From assembly GCA_018417955.1 (NCBI GenBank), contig JACTVC010000011.1, positions 246,262-310,261 on the forward strand: DNA of 64,000 nt, in the 5' to 3' direction. Below are positions 1 through 12,342 of this stretch, piece by piece. This stretch comes from Laccaria trichodermophora. Taxonomy: Eukaryota; Basidiomycota; Agaricomycetes; Agaricales; Hydnangiaceae. The notes below the pieces were generated by a model, which was given only the letters and a program-made list of their open reading frames with translations, made no database searches and was not told where the DNA came from. Each line of letters begins with the position of its first letter. Position 1 is the stretch's first letter. The position numbers and the translations under genes were made by a program.

Positions 1-499
1 ACGAACTCATGGGGCTATTAATTGATTTCGCCTCAACTGTCGTATCTCATCTTTGCGCCGTTCGACTTCCCGACTTTGCCTTCAACACCTCTACTTTTTT
101 GGATGGATAGAAAGTATCCGGCTTGTGTCTGTTTATGTATACACCGAGTCATCCTCTAATTCAACTGTAAAATAAAGATAAAAATTCGAATATCCCAACG
201 CTCAGAACGGCGACTGGCACAACGACGTGATCATACCCTCATACGCTCTCAGTGCCATGACGAACTACTGCGTAGTCTCATGAACAAGATGTCTTGTGAG
301 AGCAGGAGCTGGTGAACTCCAACCGAATTTACCAAAAGTTGAAAGGTCACGGCTGCGGTATGGACTGTGCAGGGGACTATTTTTCGCAGTGTGGGTCTCA
401 GTGGTATAATGAAACCGAGAACAGAGCTGAGGTCAAGATTTGTCCGTCTTTTTTCCGTATTACAATCCGTGAAATTTCTTAAAAAAAGGAATAGAAAAA
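1..499. other. Left-edge intergenic region
   Basis: No gene is supported here. The last coding bases of the acetyltransferase on the minus strand stop at 500, so the right part of this stretch is its 3' UTR and terminator region. Open frames in the interval are short, lack recognisable motifs and overlap the spliced end of that gene. I see no tRNA-like or repeat structure. Confidence 0.6.
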
Positions 500-2195
500 T
501 CATGACAAGAACCCGCGTATCGCACCGCCGACATTCAAGACATCAATTCTAAATAATTAGATGATAATCATAAACCCTAAGGATTTTTTAATATGATATG
601 ACGACTCACAAGAACGTGTCGTGCCCCCACACGCCTCCAAGCTCATAGTAGCTCACATTTTCGTTGCCTGACATCCGCAACGCGTCAGCCAACTCACGCT
701 GCTGTTCCACCGTGAAAAGAATATCGCTTTGCACACCGAGTACCAGGGTGGGTATATGTGCCAGAGGAGCCATGCCTGCTGCGAGGTCGGAAAGGTGAGG
801 GGGAGGATTGACCGGTGGAGGATGCGATTTGGAGTGCGATGTTTTGTGTTGCTGCGCGCCAGGGTTAACACCACTTTGCGTGGAAGAAGGAACTGAAGTT
901 TTGAGGTTCAGAGATTGGAGTGTAGGAAGTGTCATGTCGAACAAGTCCATCGCTTTAGATATGTAGATCAGGGAGTTAGCATCATATTTCAGACAAAATT
1001 GTTCGCCCTGCGCCAGGGTAAATAGTAGATATATTTCAATTCAAAATTGACAGACCTGATGGTCGAGATAAGTTTCGATAAGGAAGTCTGGGCAAAGCGC
1101 AGGCGTGCGAGGAAAGCCAGGAGCAGGGAGGTCAGTTTCAGGCAAAGGTCGGAGTTTCCGACTAAAACGTTGGTCCCACTCTGGGCCAGACCGATATGTA
1201 ATTGTTGCGATTTCTGGCAACAAAGTGAGGAGGAAACAAACATGACCAATGTCAATACCTACGTCTAGCCAGTTTCATGCCAGTATGAGGGGGTAGTCCG
1301 TCATAGTAAAAGCCATGATTCCAGTTTGGATCTGCCATAAGAACTGCACACAAAGCTTGTGCAGACATCACTCTGGAATTGTATAACACGACGTACCGCT
1401 TCGCTGGGCGAATCGCATGGCTACTGCAGAAGGACTGCTACGGGCGGTCCCGCTGATGCTCACTATTTTCCCCACACGTTCAGGATGTAACCAGCCCGCA
1501 GCAAGACTTTGCATTGCCCCCATGGAGCAGCCTACACTGGCGTATAGTTTTTTTATCCCGAGGTGATCCAGTAAACAGAATTGAGCGTTGATCATGTCAA
1601 AGATTGATAAGATCGGGAAGCGCGTAGCCCAAGGTTTTCCTGTGGCAGGCTCGATGGACGAAGGCCCTGTCGAACCGTAGCAGCCTCCCAGGACATTGGT
1701 ACAGATGATAAAGAACTGGTTCGTATCAAGTGCCTTTCCAGGACCGATAAACTTCTCCCACCAACCGTCAGCGGGATTAAGAGGCGTAGAGGCAGCATGA
1801 GAGGATGCTGAAAGGCCTGTATGTAAAAGAATGACATTGTCTTTCGATGGCGATAGGGTCCCCCATGATTCGTATGCAACATCGAAGGAGGGCAGAGGAG
1901 TTGGATAATATGCTAGGGGTAAGGGAGATGAGTGGTGGTATGTGTGGTATGAAGCAGGATTGGGTCGAGCGTATGGGGGCTCTGGTCCTGACTGAGATTG
2001 ATCTGGTGATGAAGATGAGATGGAGGCTGCGAGCCTCGACTCTCTTGCTGCGTGTGCGTCTACACAGGGAAAGTGTGGTTGTTTAGAATGCTTGGGATCG
2101 TTGCAGGTCGACGAAGAGCGTATGGCGGCCACTACAATACGACGAGATGGCCTAGCAATTGACCTTGTAATGGCGGTGAGCAACCTGTGGGACAT
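500..2195 (-). CDS. MetX-family serine/homoserine O-acetyltransferase, probably mitochondrial
   Basis: An alpha/beta-hydrolase acyltransferase that makes O-acetylserine or O-acetylhomoserine for cysteine or methionine synthesis. The N-terminus is rich in Arg and Ser and lacks acids, which suggests a mitochondrial presequence. The nucleophile elbow reads [12 protein letters not shown], and the conserved [11 protein letters not shown] loop precedes it. The second exon gives [16 protein letters not shown], and the C-terminus carries the catalytic Asp (GVQSDILF) and His (GHDTFL). I placed five exons. The last intron (GTGAGT...TTTAG) joins GHDTF to [16 protein letters not shown] and the stop at 500-502. 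The GSTGP loop and the presequence resemble fungal serine acetyltransferases (A. nidulans cysA, S. pombe cys2), but homoserine acetyltransferase cannot be excluded by eye. Confidence 0.88.
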
Positions 2196-2297
2196 GGGAC
2201 GGGATCAAAAGTTTTTTTTGTAACCCTATCAGTTTGAATTTCTACTCCTAATATTATTGTGCCTGCTTTTTTTTTTTTTCAGGCTGCCTGTCGATCC

Positions 2298-5161
2298 ATG
2301 TCGTTGCCGTTATCGTCGCAGCCGTTGTCGTCGCTGCTCCCCGGTCTTGAACACACAGACAGCATATCATCAATTACACCATCACTTCCATCCACAACCG
2401 ACACTCCTTGGTCTCAGGGTCATAATCGCAGGTTCAGTCTCTGGGGCAAATTTCCGAACAATGTAAGGCCGACCTCCCACTTGATTCATCGTGCCTAACA
2501 CGTGTATACTGCCCTCCTTTAAGTTTACCTCTCTCATTCGTCCTCCCCGCTCAGCATCGCCTTTCGAGGTCTGCTATGCCTTTATTCTCTCATCGAGGAT
2601 GCCTAACGGCCTTGTTCCAGGGAGACGAGCCTGAAATCGAGCATCAAGTTGGCGTATCGGGTTATGCCGACTCGTTCTTTCAACAATCTTTATTAGCCAT
2701 GTCCCCGGGTTCGCCTCCAGAAGAAGAACGGCTATCGAGAAAGTCAAAATCAGAAAATCGTGTATGTTGTTGCTCTTGACTTGCCTTGTTTACTCACGTG
2801 CATACCCCATCCTCAGTTCTACAATTTCCTCACAAGGTCCCGATCCCGCTCACGACCAAGACAAGAAGAAAATTCAACAGCTTCAACTCTCCAGACTATA
2901 CCCCACAACAACCAACGATCCATGCACCATTCCAGTGATAAACATACCCAAGACTCAAAACCTGCATCCCGAATACAATCTCGCCCCCTCTCTTCTACAA
3001 CAACAGCAACGAATACGACGGTTACTCCCGGAACACCTAGGACTTCAAAACGTTCCGCTATCCCGGTATCACCTTCCAACGCTCACGAAAATACTCACCC
3101 ATCACGACCGACGACGCCGAAGCCCTCTGCCGCACGGAAGACTTTACAAACCCTGTTTGGAATCCCATTGGCGTTAGCGTCTCGGAACTCATCACGATCA
3201 AGATCACGATCACGACCCAACAGCCCGCGACCATCACTCGATGTTCCTCCTCTCCCCACCTCTCGCATTGAGGACGACTCAACTCCGAAGCCACGAAAGT
3301 CCTTCTCGCCTCATCCAATATCCCCACCTAATAGCCCCACACCGGCCTCCAAACACAAAAATATAGATTCCAATCTGAACAACGTGTCCACAGGCTCAGC
3401 ATCGGGTTCAATGAGACTCCCCAGATTCTTCTCAGGTAGGTTCTCCTGTCCCTTTGAGACGCAAATATTAACCTCATTCAGGGCGTAGCACACAACCTGA
3501 TGCCAATGGTCTTCAACGACCCAAAGACTCTGCCATTGCGACCGTAGTATCCGCGCCCCTGAGGAGACCTTCAACCCACCGACGCAGCCTTAAATCGGGT
3601 GCAGACCACGGGTCGTTGGCTGACCCTCCCTCTAACGCCCGACCACACGCTTCTGCAGTCCCACCGCCTAAAATCATTCATACGCCCGCTACGCCCCTCA
3701 AGGGTGGGGGCCCCGCTAGCCCATCAGAACCTGCGACAGGGCGCTTGACGCACAACTGGAAAAATTCTTCGCTGGATTCAGGTTATAGGTATCGGGGAGC
3801 CACGATGGGTGTCGTTGATGAGGAAAGCAAGACTGGGCCAGAGCTAGCGAAAAGCACTAGTGTAAAAGGCAAAGAAAAGATGACAGAGCTTTTACCGAGG
3901 ACGGGACTAAAAAAGATGAGTAACACCACAAGAGCTACCAAGCATGGTAGCTTTGATTTTGAACGCCCAGGATGGGGTGCACTTATGATGCAGAGAACCG
4001 GAAGCGGTGGGACAACTGGCACGACGACGAGCGGGTGGAGCAGAGAGAATACACAGAAGGAGCGGGAAAGTGCATTTGGACCTGGTCTTGCGGGAGTCGG
4101 AACGCTTCAGCGAGACGCTTCGGTGAAGAGGGGGCGTGACAGGGAGGAGCAGGTGAAAGCGCGAGAAAGGGCAAAAAGGCTGGAGCAATACATTGAGAAG
4201 GACAAAATTGCGTCCGCACAAAAGACGCCCCAAGGTTCTTCTTCGGCACACTCCGACCACCCTGGTGCATCAACCTCAACCAACGGCACTGGGCATACTG
4301 GGAAATCGTCCAGTATGAGCAAGGCTACAGGCAAGAAAAGCTTTTTTGGCAGCAGCAAAAGCGGAGCAGCGAGACTTGGGACCCAACATGGCTTATTTTC
4401 TTTTGAACACCCAGTCCCCTCTACGCGGAGTACTGGTAGTACGGGAACGAACCCTGAGGTGGCTGCCTCAGGAGGTGGAAGGGCGGAGCAAGAGAAGGAG
4501 CGCTTGAGGGAGGAACGAGAGCGACAGAGAGACAGAGAAAGGAAAGCGCCGCAGCGCGGTGATCGACCACCCGTTCCAGTACCCAGTGTAGGCCATCGAT
4601 CGGGAACAAAAGGTCGCTCTCTGGATCTTGGCCTTGGTCTTGCGTGGGCGCCCACAAAAATGAGAGAGGACGCCCTTATGCCTTCGTCCGCTTTCTTCAA
4701 TCGGTCATTAAGCAATACTTCCAGCGGTAGGACTGCATCTGCATCTACTGGGAGATCGGCTTCTTCCTCAACAACTGGAAACGGGAGTGGTCGATCCAGA
4801 CGCATTCATCTTCAAGACTCGGAACCAGACGTGGAGAGATCGAAATTGGGGAGAGATGTCGCAGAGGTATTTCGCAGTGCACTTGACGCAGATGGTTATA
4901 CGTCTTTCAAAACGTGTAAGTGTCCATTTTCATTCCCTTTTTTCTTGACACCCCCACGTTTTACCTTTGATTTAAATGTGTGGCGCTAACCGCGACATTC
5001 CAGATGTCCACCAATTTGACGCCCATGAAATCCCTTTCGATGGCCCCACTGGCATTATACCACGGGTAGAACGGCTTTTATCTACCGCCCCAGGCCTCAG
5101 CGAGGAAGGGAAAAGGCAGCTTTTAGACAATTTCGTTCGCGTCATCCTCCAACATGCATGA
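2298..5161 (+). CDS. Ser/Arg-rich low-complexity protein, function unknown
   Basis: No enzyme family is recognised. The protein is largely disordered: an SRSRSR tract, many SP and TP sites, a charged stretch predicted to be helical (ERLREERERQRDRERK), then a short ordered C-terminus containing DVAEVFRSALDADGYTSFKT and ending in VRVILQHA. The start is the ATG at 2298, which follows a pyrimidine tract and CAG that look like a 5'-UTR intron acceptor. Exon 1 is 2298-2462, joined in phase 0 to 2555, then to TTCTACAAT near 2818. Later introns lie near 3437-3479 (GTAGGT...CAG) and 4917-5003 (GTAAGT...CAG); both joins keep frame. Two copies of a short motif, HGSFDFERP and HGLFSFEHP, occur about 150 residues apart. 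It is convergent with the CHMP1 gene. Confidence 0.75.
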
Positions 5162-5705
5162 AGCTGTTTCCACGGATTCCCACATACCTTCATATTCGGT
5201 TTCAAGCACATTCAATTTCAATTTTGGTCGTTTATCAACATACACCCATGCATCATGCTAACATTTACCCAAACCCTTCATTGCATACCACTGTATTACC
5301 CTGGCAAGCATTTACTTCTTCCACAACGTTGTGACCTATTACTTACCATACTAGCCTTATGATCTTCATTTATCCTTGGATAAATCTTCATCCCAAGTAA
5401 TACATGTTTTCGTTCGTCTTTTATCTCCATGTTGTTTCTTTTCTTTCGATATGCTTTCTTTAGACATACCTATGCTCGACCTGTAGCCTCGATTTGCAAC
5501 GCCGCCGCTCTTGTGCAGATCTCACTCTCTAAGTTCCATTCACAGTCTGTTTGGCACGAGCTTCTCCCCGCCGTTATGAAGATTGCGAATTTACGTATGC
5601 ACGGGCCAGCCATATTATATTGGTCCATAAGAATCGTAAAATATAATGGTACAGATTGTTGCATTCCGGTTCGCGGTCCTATAATCTCCCAATGGCTTGT
5701 TTCTA
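5162..5705. other. Convergent intergenic region
   Basis: This lies between the stop codons of two convergent genes, so it holds both 3' UTRs and terminators. It is AT-rich and pyrimidine-rich. A 111-codon frame at 5429-5764 runs into the coding end of CHMP1 on the other strand and has no recognisable motif. No RNA gene is visible. Confidence 0.5.
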
Positions 5706-6516
5706 TCATGTGGCTGGTCGCAAGGCTCTCAGCCGCTCCGCGAGCTTGTCGTCCTCCTCTCTAACCTTATTTGGAGAATTCAAGTCTGCCACAGCGTTGA
5801 GGTCCTTCGAGGCCAGGTCGTGCTGTAACTCGATGTTGGCCTCTTCGGCCGTTTGGCGCAATAGCTGATCAATTTGATCTTGAGGTGTGGAAATGGCGGT
5901 CGTGGCAGACATGGTATCCTCCATTATTGACGTTTGGACATCCAGATCCGTGAACTGGTTCTCAAATTTATCCATAACCATAGAAATCTATGACAATGTT
6001 AGAAAAAATGACCGAAAGATCTGCCATGTAACACACCCGTTCGAGGTTCATGCTCTCCATCGCCTTATCCATTCCCTTCACAACCGATGTCATGTTGCCC
6101 GTCACTTGACGCATGGTAACGGCGGTCTCTACTCTGCTAGCTACAGCATCTATGCGACTGGATAGGCGCAATAGATTCAACGCCTCGCTCTTCTTTCGAA
6201 TGGCATTTGAGGCGTATATCCGAGCGCCATCGTTATTTCCTTGCTGCAATGCCTGCGATTGGAGTTGGTTACTTGGGGCAGAAGATATGACGAGGAATCG
6301 CTACCTTCTTTAATCGCGCCTTCTCTGAGTTTTCGTCCTTCTGAGCCTTCTTTGCTTGACGATTCAATGACTTTGCGGTGAACTTGAAGGGGCGGTTAGG
6401 TCAAAAGATTAACAGTCGTGGTGAGCGGTTACCTTGAGTTGGAACAGAGTCTCTGTCAAGGTTTAATGAATCTGGCGGGGAAATGCTAGTAAAAACCTAC
6501 TTTCGAGGTTGCTCAT
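5706..6516 (-). CDS. DID2: Charged multivesicular body protein 1 (ESCRT-III, CHMP1/Did2)
   Basis: A Snf7-family ESCRT-III protein that works at late endosomes, where it recruits and regulates Vps4 during multivesicular-body formation. Spliced, the N-terminus is MSNLEKTLFQLK, then [18 protein letters not shown], then [19 protein letters not shown], the basic helix typical of CHMP1. The C-terminal half, from [16 protein letters not shown] onward, ends in a MIT-interacting motif-like helix ([16 protein letters not shown]). The gene has small early exons: exon 1 is only 16 nt (6516-6501) and the next is 20 nt. All joins use GT-AG and keep frame. Length and order match the family with no truncation. 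It is divergent from the SVP26 gene, with 160 bp between start codons. Confidence 0.95.
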
Positions 6517-6676
6517 GATGGAGGATAGGAAGTATGCTGCGTTTAGTCACGTGTGATGCTTTAAGCATTCCCATCCCTGCCATCGACTCAGACTCCTGTT
6601 AGATACCCTCTTTCTTTACCAACTCAACGACTTGAGTTTGTGGTGAAAGGGCGGCCCCACGCGTTGATTTTATATC

Positions 6677-7843
6677 ATGGGCTTGTTGTACTATGTCAGG
6701 TGTGTAAACCCCAGCTATGTTCCTTATCTTGTACCTGCCAGCTAAATCGTTCGTTAGCTATTTCGCTGTTCTGGCAGCGTTTGCTTTTGTTACACTTTCG
6801 CTAGGTCGGTATTCAGTTTTCTTTTTCAATCTTCCTAACACGCGCGTATTGCAGCCAGTGGTCTTCTCTACGTCTCAGAACTGATAGAAGAACATTCGCG
6901 ACTCGCCAAATTGGTCGGTCAGCGGGGAATATACGTGCGGTTTTTCTCTCAAACCCTTTTGCTTCGCTGTCAGCTGTTTTTTTTCCAGGTCGTCATTTCC
7001 CTCCACGTTCTGCTTTACTTTACCGATTCTTTGCCCCCCCTCCAAACTATATTCTCCATCGCCTGCCATGTTGTCTACCTCCAAAACTTCTCTCACACCT
7101 GGCCCTTAATCTCCCTCACTTCGCCCTCTTTTCTGGCCTCTTGTGTTCTCGTGATTGCGGATCATTTTATATGGTTCTTTCACTTTGCACGCATTACGAA
7201 CGAAGCACGACATCTCAGAACATACCGCGGCCTGACCGTTGACGTCCCAAGCTTCACTGAAATTGCATCGTTTTTTGGGTTATGCGTTTGGCTCGCACCT
7301 CTGTTTCTTTTTCTTAGTCTTAGTGCGAACGACAATGCACTTCCTATGTCTGCCTGTAAGTGATCATCCTTTTTGAACCCGGCGATCCTATTTAATTTGG
7401 TTTGATTTCCAGTGGAACCCTCGTCCCCTTCAGTGGGAGGCTTTTCTTCCCAACAGGTACCTCAGCGACAGCAGCACCATGTTTCTCTCATCCGCTCCAT
7501 TTTTTCTTTCTTTTCATTCGATAGTATACCCAGGATGAGGCCAAGGCCGTCACGAAAAAATACCTCCGAGGGTATCATTGCACCCCGCTCTCCAGCCCCG
7601 ATTCCGTCACCCCTTCCCAATAGGCCCTCGTCACCACTGATACGATCGAGTTACAGCGGTCCTCCCCGCTCACCCGGCCCGAGGGCACAGGAGCTTGATG
7701 TGCACTTATCACCCAACACGAACTTTAGATTGGACACACCACCGAGACGTCCTGCGCCACCAATACGTCGTACAACTACTGGAGAGGGTCTCGGTTTGGG
7801 GATTGGGATGAGAAGATCCAAGGGCCCTAGCGTAGACGATTAA
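6677..7843 (+). CDS. SVP26: SVP26/TEX261-type ER-Golgi cargo protein with long C-terminal tail
   Basis: An integral membrane protein of the early secretory pathway; in yeast Svp26 recruits mannosyltransferases and other type II proteins into COPII vesicles. Exons give MGLLYYV, then YFAVLAAFAFVTLSLASG, then LLYVSELIEEHSRLAKLVG, then several hydrophobic segments including ADHFIWFFHFARITNEAR, all in the family order. The first intron is the least certain: a donor near 6701-6706 with phase 1 keeps frame. The last intron starts with GTAAGT at 7357. Beyond the usual end of the family the reading continues for about 140 residues of Pro/Ser/Arg-rich sequence (SPGPRAQELDVHLSPN). That tail has SP sites and would probably be cytosolic. 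Confidence 0.9.
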
Positions 7844-7977
7844 TGACGATCTCCGAAACTGCCATGTTAATGATATTTTTGTTTGTAAATGACGATGGTG
7901 GCAAATAAAAGGAATTTCGCTCTTTGACACAACTTTGACAAGGTCCCCGTCTCACTCATATTCGGAGACTTGTCCTT

Positions 7978-10900
7978 ATGTACCTATATCTTTCCAATGC
8001 CCCACGAGCCCTCTACTTAGTCACAAGCTTTCATGATGAAAAGCTTGGCCGACCCCATCGTGCACTGGTATTTCGCGCAGGTGAGGGAGAAGCTCAAGCT
8101 GTCGTTGAATTTGTTTCCAAGGATGATATCGATCTTTACAACATGGTACGGCTCACGAATAGGGTTGTAAAGGGTTGCCTTGGCTTAATATCAGTTGAAA
8201 ATGGTGCGTGTGTCACCTTTCCACTGTTAACCTCTTTTCTTACACTTCTTCCTTAGATGTATTTGTTGCACTGGTTACCAGTTCAACTGAGATAGGAAAT
8301 ACAAGGCCGTCTGGTTCTCATCCCGAGTCTGTCGCAAAAATACACGAAGTCAGCTTTTATAGCTTAACTTCGGCGGCTTGGGACGATACTTCAGCTGCCA
8401 CAGAATCACTGATTGGTCCAGATGCTGTCGACAGCAGTGTGAGGGACAATTACACTCAGACCACGATGTCACCCCAAGTTTTCGAACATCCATGCTTGCC
8501 GTTAACCAAGATTCTATCGTCTGGTTCCTTCTACTACGCAATTGAATCTCATTGGGATTTGTCATCGAGATTAGCGACGCGCCTTTCAAGGGATCCTGCT
8601 AGTGCAAGAGATGTTGCGAAGTTTGACGAACGGTTTATTTGGAATGAGTACATCATTCGCAGTTTACTTGATTTTCGAGAACGATTGGACGAAGTGGAAC
8701 GTGAGGATTTAGATCGTTGCCAGTTTATCGTGTGTAAAGTCCTCCTCGCCAGTAAACTCAAAGTCAATCACATCACTACCAGATCTTGGCCATCCAAGGT
8801 TATGTTGGCGTTTTCACCATGGCGTTGCCCGCCCCACCGACGGATGGAGCACCTGCAGTCGCCACCCTTTCTTTGATCTCAAGGCTTGGTTGGAAAAGAG
8901 CAGGGACTAGATTTAATACGCGCGGTGTTGATGATGACGGGAATACAGCAAATTTTGTGGAGGTATGTATTACACCTCCTGCACCCTTTCGGCTACTAAG
9001 TTGCAGCAGACGGAGACAGTTTTTAGCACGGATCAGCATTGTGTTAGCTACGTACAAGTTCGAGGAAGTGTCCCATGTGCGCCGTCTCTTTGAATTTAAG
9101 TCTTTGGCGATTAATCCGTTCTTGCAGTGTTCTGGGAACAACAGGGATTACAAACATTTGGGCAGCATATACAAATTACACGGCCTCACGCGTCCCAACC
9201 TGCTTTTGAAAGACATCTTGTCCAACTTACAGAAGAATACGGCTCAATTCACGCCATTAACTTGATGGGCCAAAAGGAAAACGAGGCGTTGTTGACAAAT
9301 GCATATGCTCGTCATTTGCAGATCGCTCGGAGTGCTCTCGGCGACGAACTCGGAATTACACACTTCGATTTCCATAATGCTGTCAAAATTGGAGGACATG
9401 ATAGCGTCATCAGGGAACTAATGTATTGTGTTCTCTAACCTCCCGCAAATTTGCTCAGATTTATTTGTAGTCGAATCGAGAGTGTGACGGACCACCTCGA
9501 CAGATTTGGGTTCTCTATGTGTGACGCCTCGTCTGATGAGGTAATTACCGACCAAAAGGGCGTTTTCAGGACGAACTGCCTCGACTGGTACGCCTTGAAT
9601 AATCTGCTCATCAGGACACCATACTTATCGTTGAATTAGCCTAGACCGCACTAATTTTGTTCAGGATATTCTTTCTCGAAATACATTGGAGCAGTACCTG
9701 CTTCTTGTGCACCGCGAATGGATTCATTCCAATACCCTTTGGTCCCAACACCGCGAGCTGTGGGCTGAGAACGGAGATGCTTTATCGCGCATATATGCAG
9801 GCACAGGCGCATTGAATACCAGCTACACACGGAGTGGGAAGCGAACTTTAGCGGGTACATGTCGTGTCTACTGCTCCCCTTTTTTTACCCTTAACTTTTT
9901 TGAAAAGGTGTCTTGTCTGATGCGACGAAGAGTGTATCACGCGCATATATTAATAATTTTCAAGATAAGGGCAAACAGGTCGCGATTGATATGTTTTTAG
10001 TAAGCCCCATTTTCTATCATCGATCACAGATAATGAGAATGCAAGAATTGCAGGGGAATCTAAGTAGTCAGCGCCCTGTTACCATATTTGATCCCATCCA
10101 TGACTCCGTTCGTGCGGCTTTGGCGTCGAGGTTCGCAATTAAAAATGTCGATTCTTCGCAAAATGCTCATTTTGTCATGGCGTTAGGTCCTTAGAGTACT
10201 CAACTGCAAAAAAATGCGCTATTTTCGTAGGAACTTGGAATGTTAACGGCAGGGTGATCCAACAATCATCTCGACTGAGCGACCTTTTTCACTCATCGCA
10301 TTTTTCCAGCCCCCGTCAGAGTCACTGTTACCCTGGCTGTTCCCTCCTGAGAGTAAACATCCCGATTTCTGTTGCACGCATCTTGTGCTAACAGTTTTTT
10401 AATAGGTAGTAACGAGTGCGTTAGCTTGTTTACGGTAAACGGTGCCGCCCCTAATGGAGATGCGCAGACCAGATATGTTTGTACTCGGATTTCAGGAAAT
10501 CGTGCCTCTAACTGCGCAGCAAATTTTACAAACCGACCCAGAAAAACGGTATGATACGAACTCCTGTCAGATTTGGACTCATCGTTGTATAGCCTTGTCT
10601 GGGAACGGAAGATTCTCGATACCCTCAAAAAACGTCCAAACATTAAAAACAACTATGTAATTCTCAGGAGTGAGCAGGTACATTATTATTAGGCAACTCT
10701 CTCTTCTCTCGCTTGAAGCATTCGCGTCGTAGCTGGTTGGCACTGCGTTGATGGTCCTCGTCAAAGAGGAGCTAACATCTGTGATAAGAAATGTGGAAGG
10801 CACGTCACGCAAGGTATTGTAATTGTTGAGCTCATTTGAATTCAACTCCCTGACTCAGTGGTGTAGACTGGTCTTCGTGGCATGTCAGGGAACAAGGGTG

Positions 10901-12144
10901 CTGTCGGGATAAGACTGGATTATCATGACACTAGCTTCTGTTTCCTAACGGCTCACCTTGCCGCTGGCCATTCAAATGTTGAGGAGCGCAATGCTGATTA
11001 TCGAACAATTGCGCATGGCTTGCACTTTCAAAAAGGCAAAACTATTGGCACTCATGAGTAAGATTCCTATTTGACGTTACGATTATTGACGAACAAAGCA
11101 ACTTGCAGGAACGTTATCTGGCTTGCGGATACAAATTACCGCATTGACCTAGATAACTTCAGTGTCAGATCGCTCGCCGAGGCCGGCGACTTCGATACAC
11201 TTCTTGCTGCTGACCAGGTCTTTTCACCTCAATTTTAAATCAGTTGATGACTTATTATTTCCTATTCGCTTATAGTTGAAGCAGGTTATAGACTCAGGCG
11301 CTGCATTCACTGATTACGAAGAAGGGCCAATCTTGTTTGCACCCACATACCGCTATGACGTTGGAACGGACAATTACGATACAAGTGAGAAAATGCGTAT
11401 ACCAGCATGGACGGGTGAGCATGGTATAAAGAATGCTTTCTCGCACTTATTCCAATAACTCTTAGATCGCATATTGTACCGAGGAAGTCAACTCGATCTA
11501 GCAGTTTACTCTCGATCAGATTTGAAAAGCTCTGACCACCGGCCAGGTCCGTTGCCCCACATTTCTGCAGTACATGGGGTGAACCTTTCTGCAGTGTTCG
11601 CTATCTTCAGGTCTGAAGTCCGGATAATCGATGTCGTGAAAAGGGCAACGCTTTCCAGGTTGCTCCTCGAGGGTGTCATGTCTGCGGAGCCGAAAGAGAA
11701 GCTCGAGGAAAAGCTTGCAGCGGTCATCTTACCGAAAGATATGAGACAACGTTGGTGACATTGATACTCATTGGATGATCTTTCTCTTTGACTAGACACG
11801 CTGCTAGTGCCGCCTCCAAGCTCAGACGAAGTAGCATGGTGGGATACGCCTGGTACCTTTTCCTTCTTGTGTTTGCAAACAGAACCTGAGAGAACCCTTC
11901 AGATTGCCCTGCTGGCATCATTCCACTATCTGAGCTGCGAAGAATTGAAAGCATTGGGCGAAAGAATCCGTTTGACCCCGAGTCGTCGCTATCCTGCTCG
12001 CCCTCCTCTTCCGATGACGAGTTATACACGCACGCCCTGGCACTGCACACACCGATGGCACCCGTCCCAGCCACACGGAGACCCGCTCCACCACCTCCAA
12101 ATTTACAAAACCTTTCAAACCCAATAGAGAACGGGAAGCCCTGA
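7978..12144 (+). CDS. Synaptojanin: Sac1 domain plus inositol polyphosphate 5-phosphatase
   Basis: A two-domain phosphoinositide phosphatase (yeast Inp51-53 type) that removes phosphates from PI(4,5)P2 and related lipids at the plasma membrane and endocytic sites. The Sac1 domain starts at the N-terminus. Its P-loop, RTNCLDCLDRTN, is intact once the 52-nt intron 9588-9639 is removed. The 5-phosphatase domain follows: [69 protein letters not shown] and SSDHRP. The tail is proline-rich and carries an EH-domain-binding NPF motif (11965-11973). Many introns are present; several joins were checked in frame (9587/9640, 44 nt at 10549, 11545), but not every one. The end was fixed by a reading frame ending [11 protein letters not shown]. 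Confidence 0.92.
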
Positions 12145-12342
12145 AAACCAAACCCCCTTCTGCACATGTACGTATAGGCCCTGATGTAGATTACAACTGC
12201 AAGGATTAATTGACTGTCAAGAAAAATTAAGTGAATGTCAAGAAAGACAACAATGAGACGAGACTTGGACTGTTAAATAATAGATGTAATGTACAAAAAA
12301 AATGGCATACACGGACTGAAAGGCTACTAGGGGTGATAGCCA

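Noticed and set aside
2259..2297. Start codon at 2259 giving MPAFFFFQAA
   Set aside because: The poly-T run followed by CAG is much more like an intron acceptor in the 5' UTR than coding sequence; the ATG at 2298 opens the phase-consistent exon.
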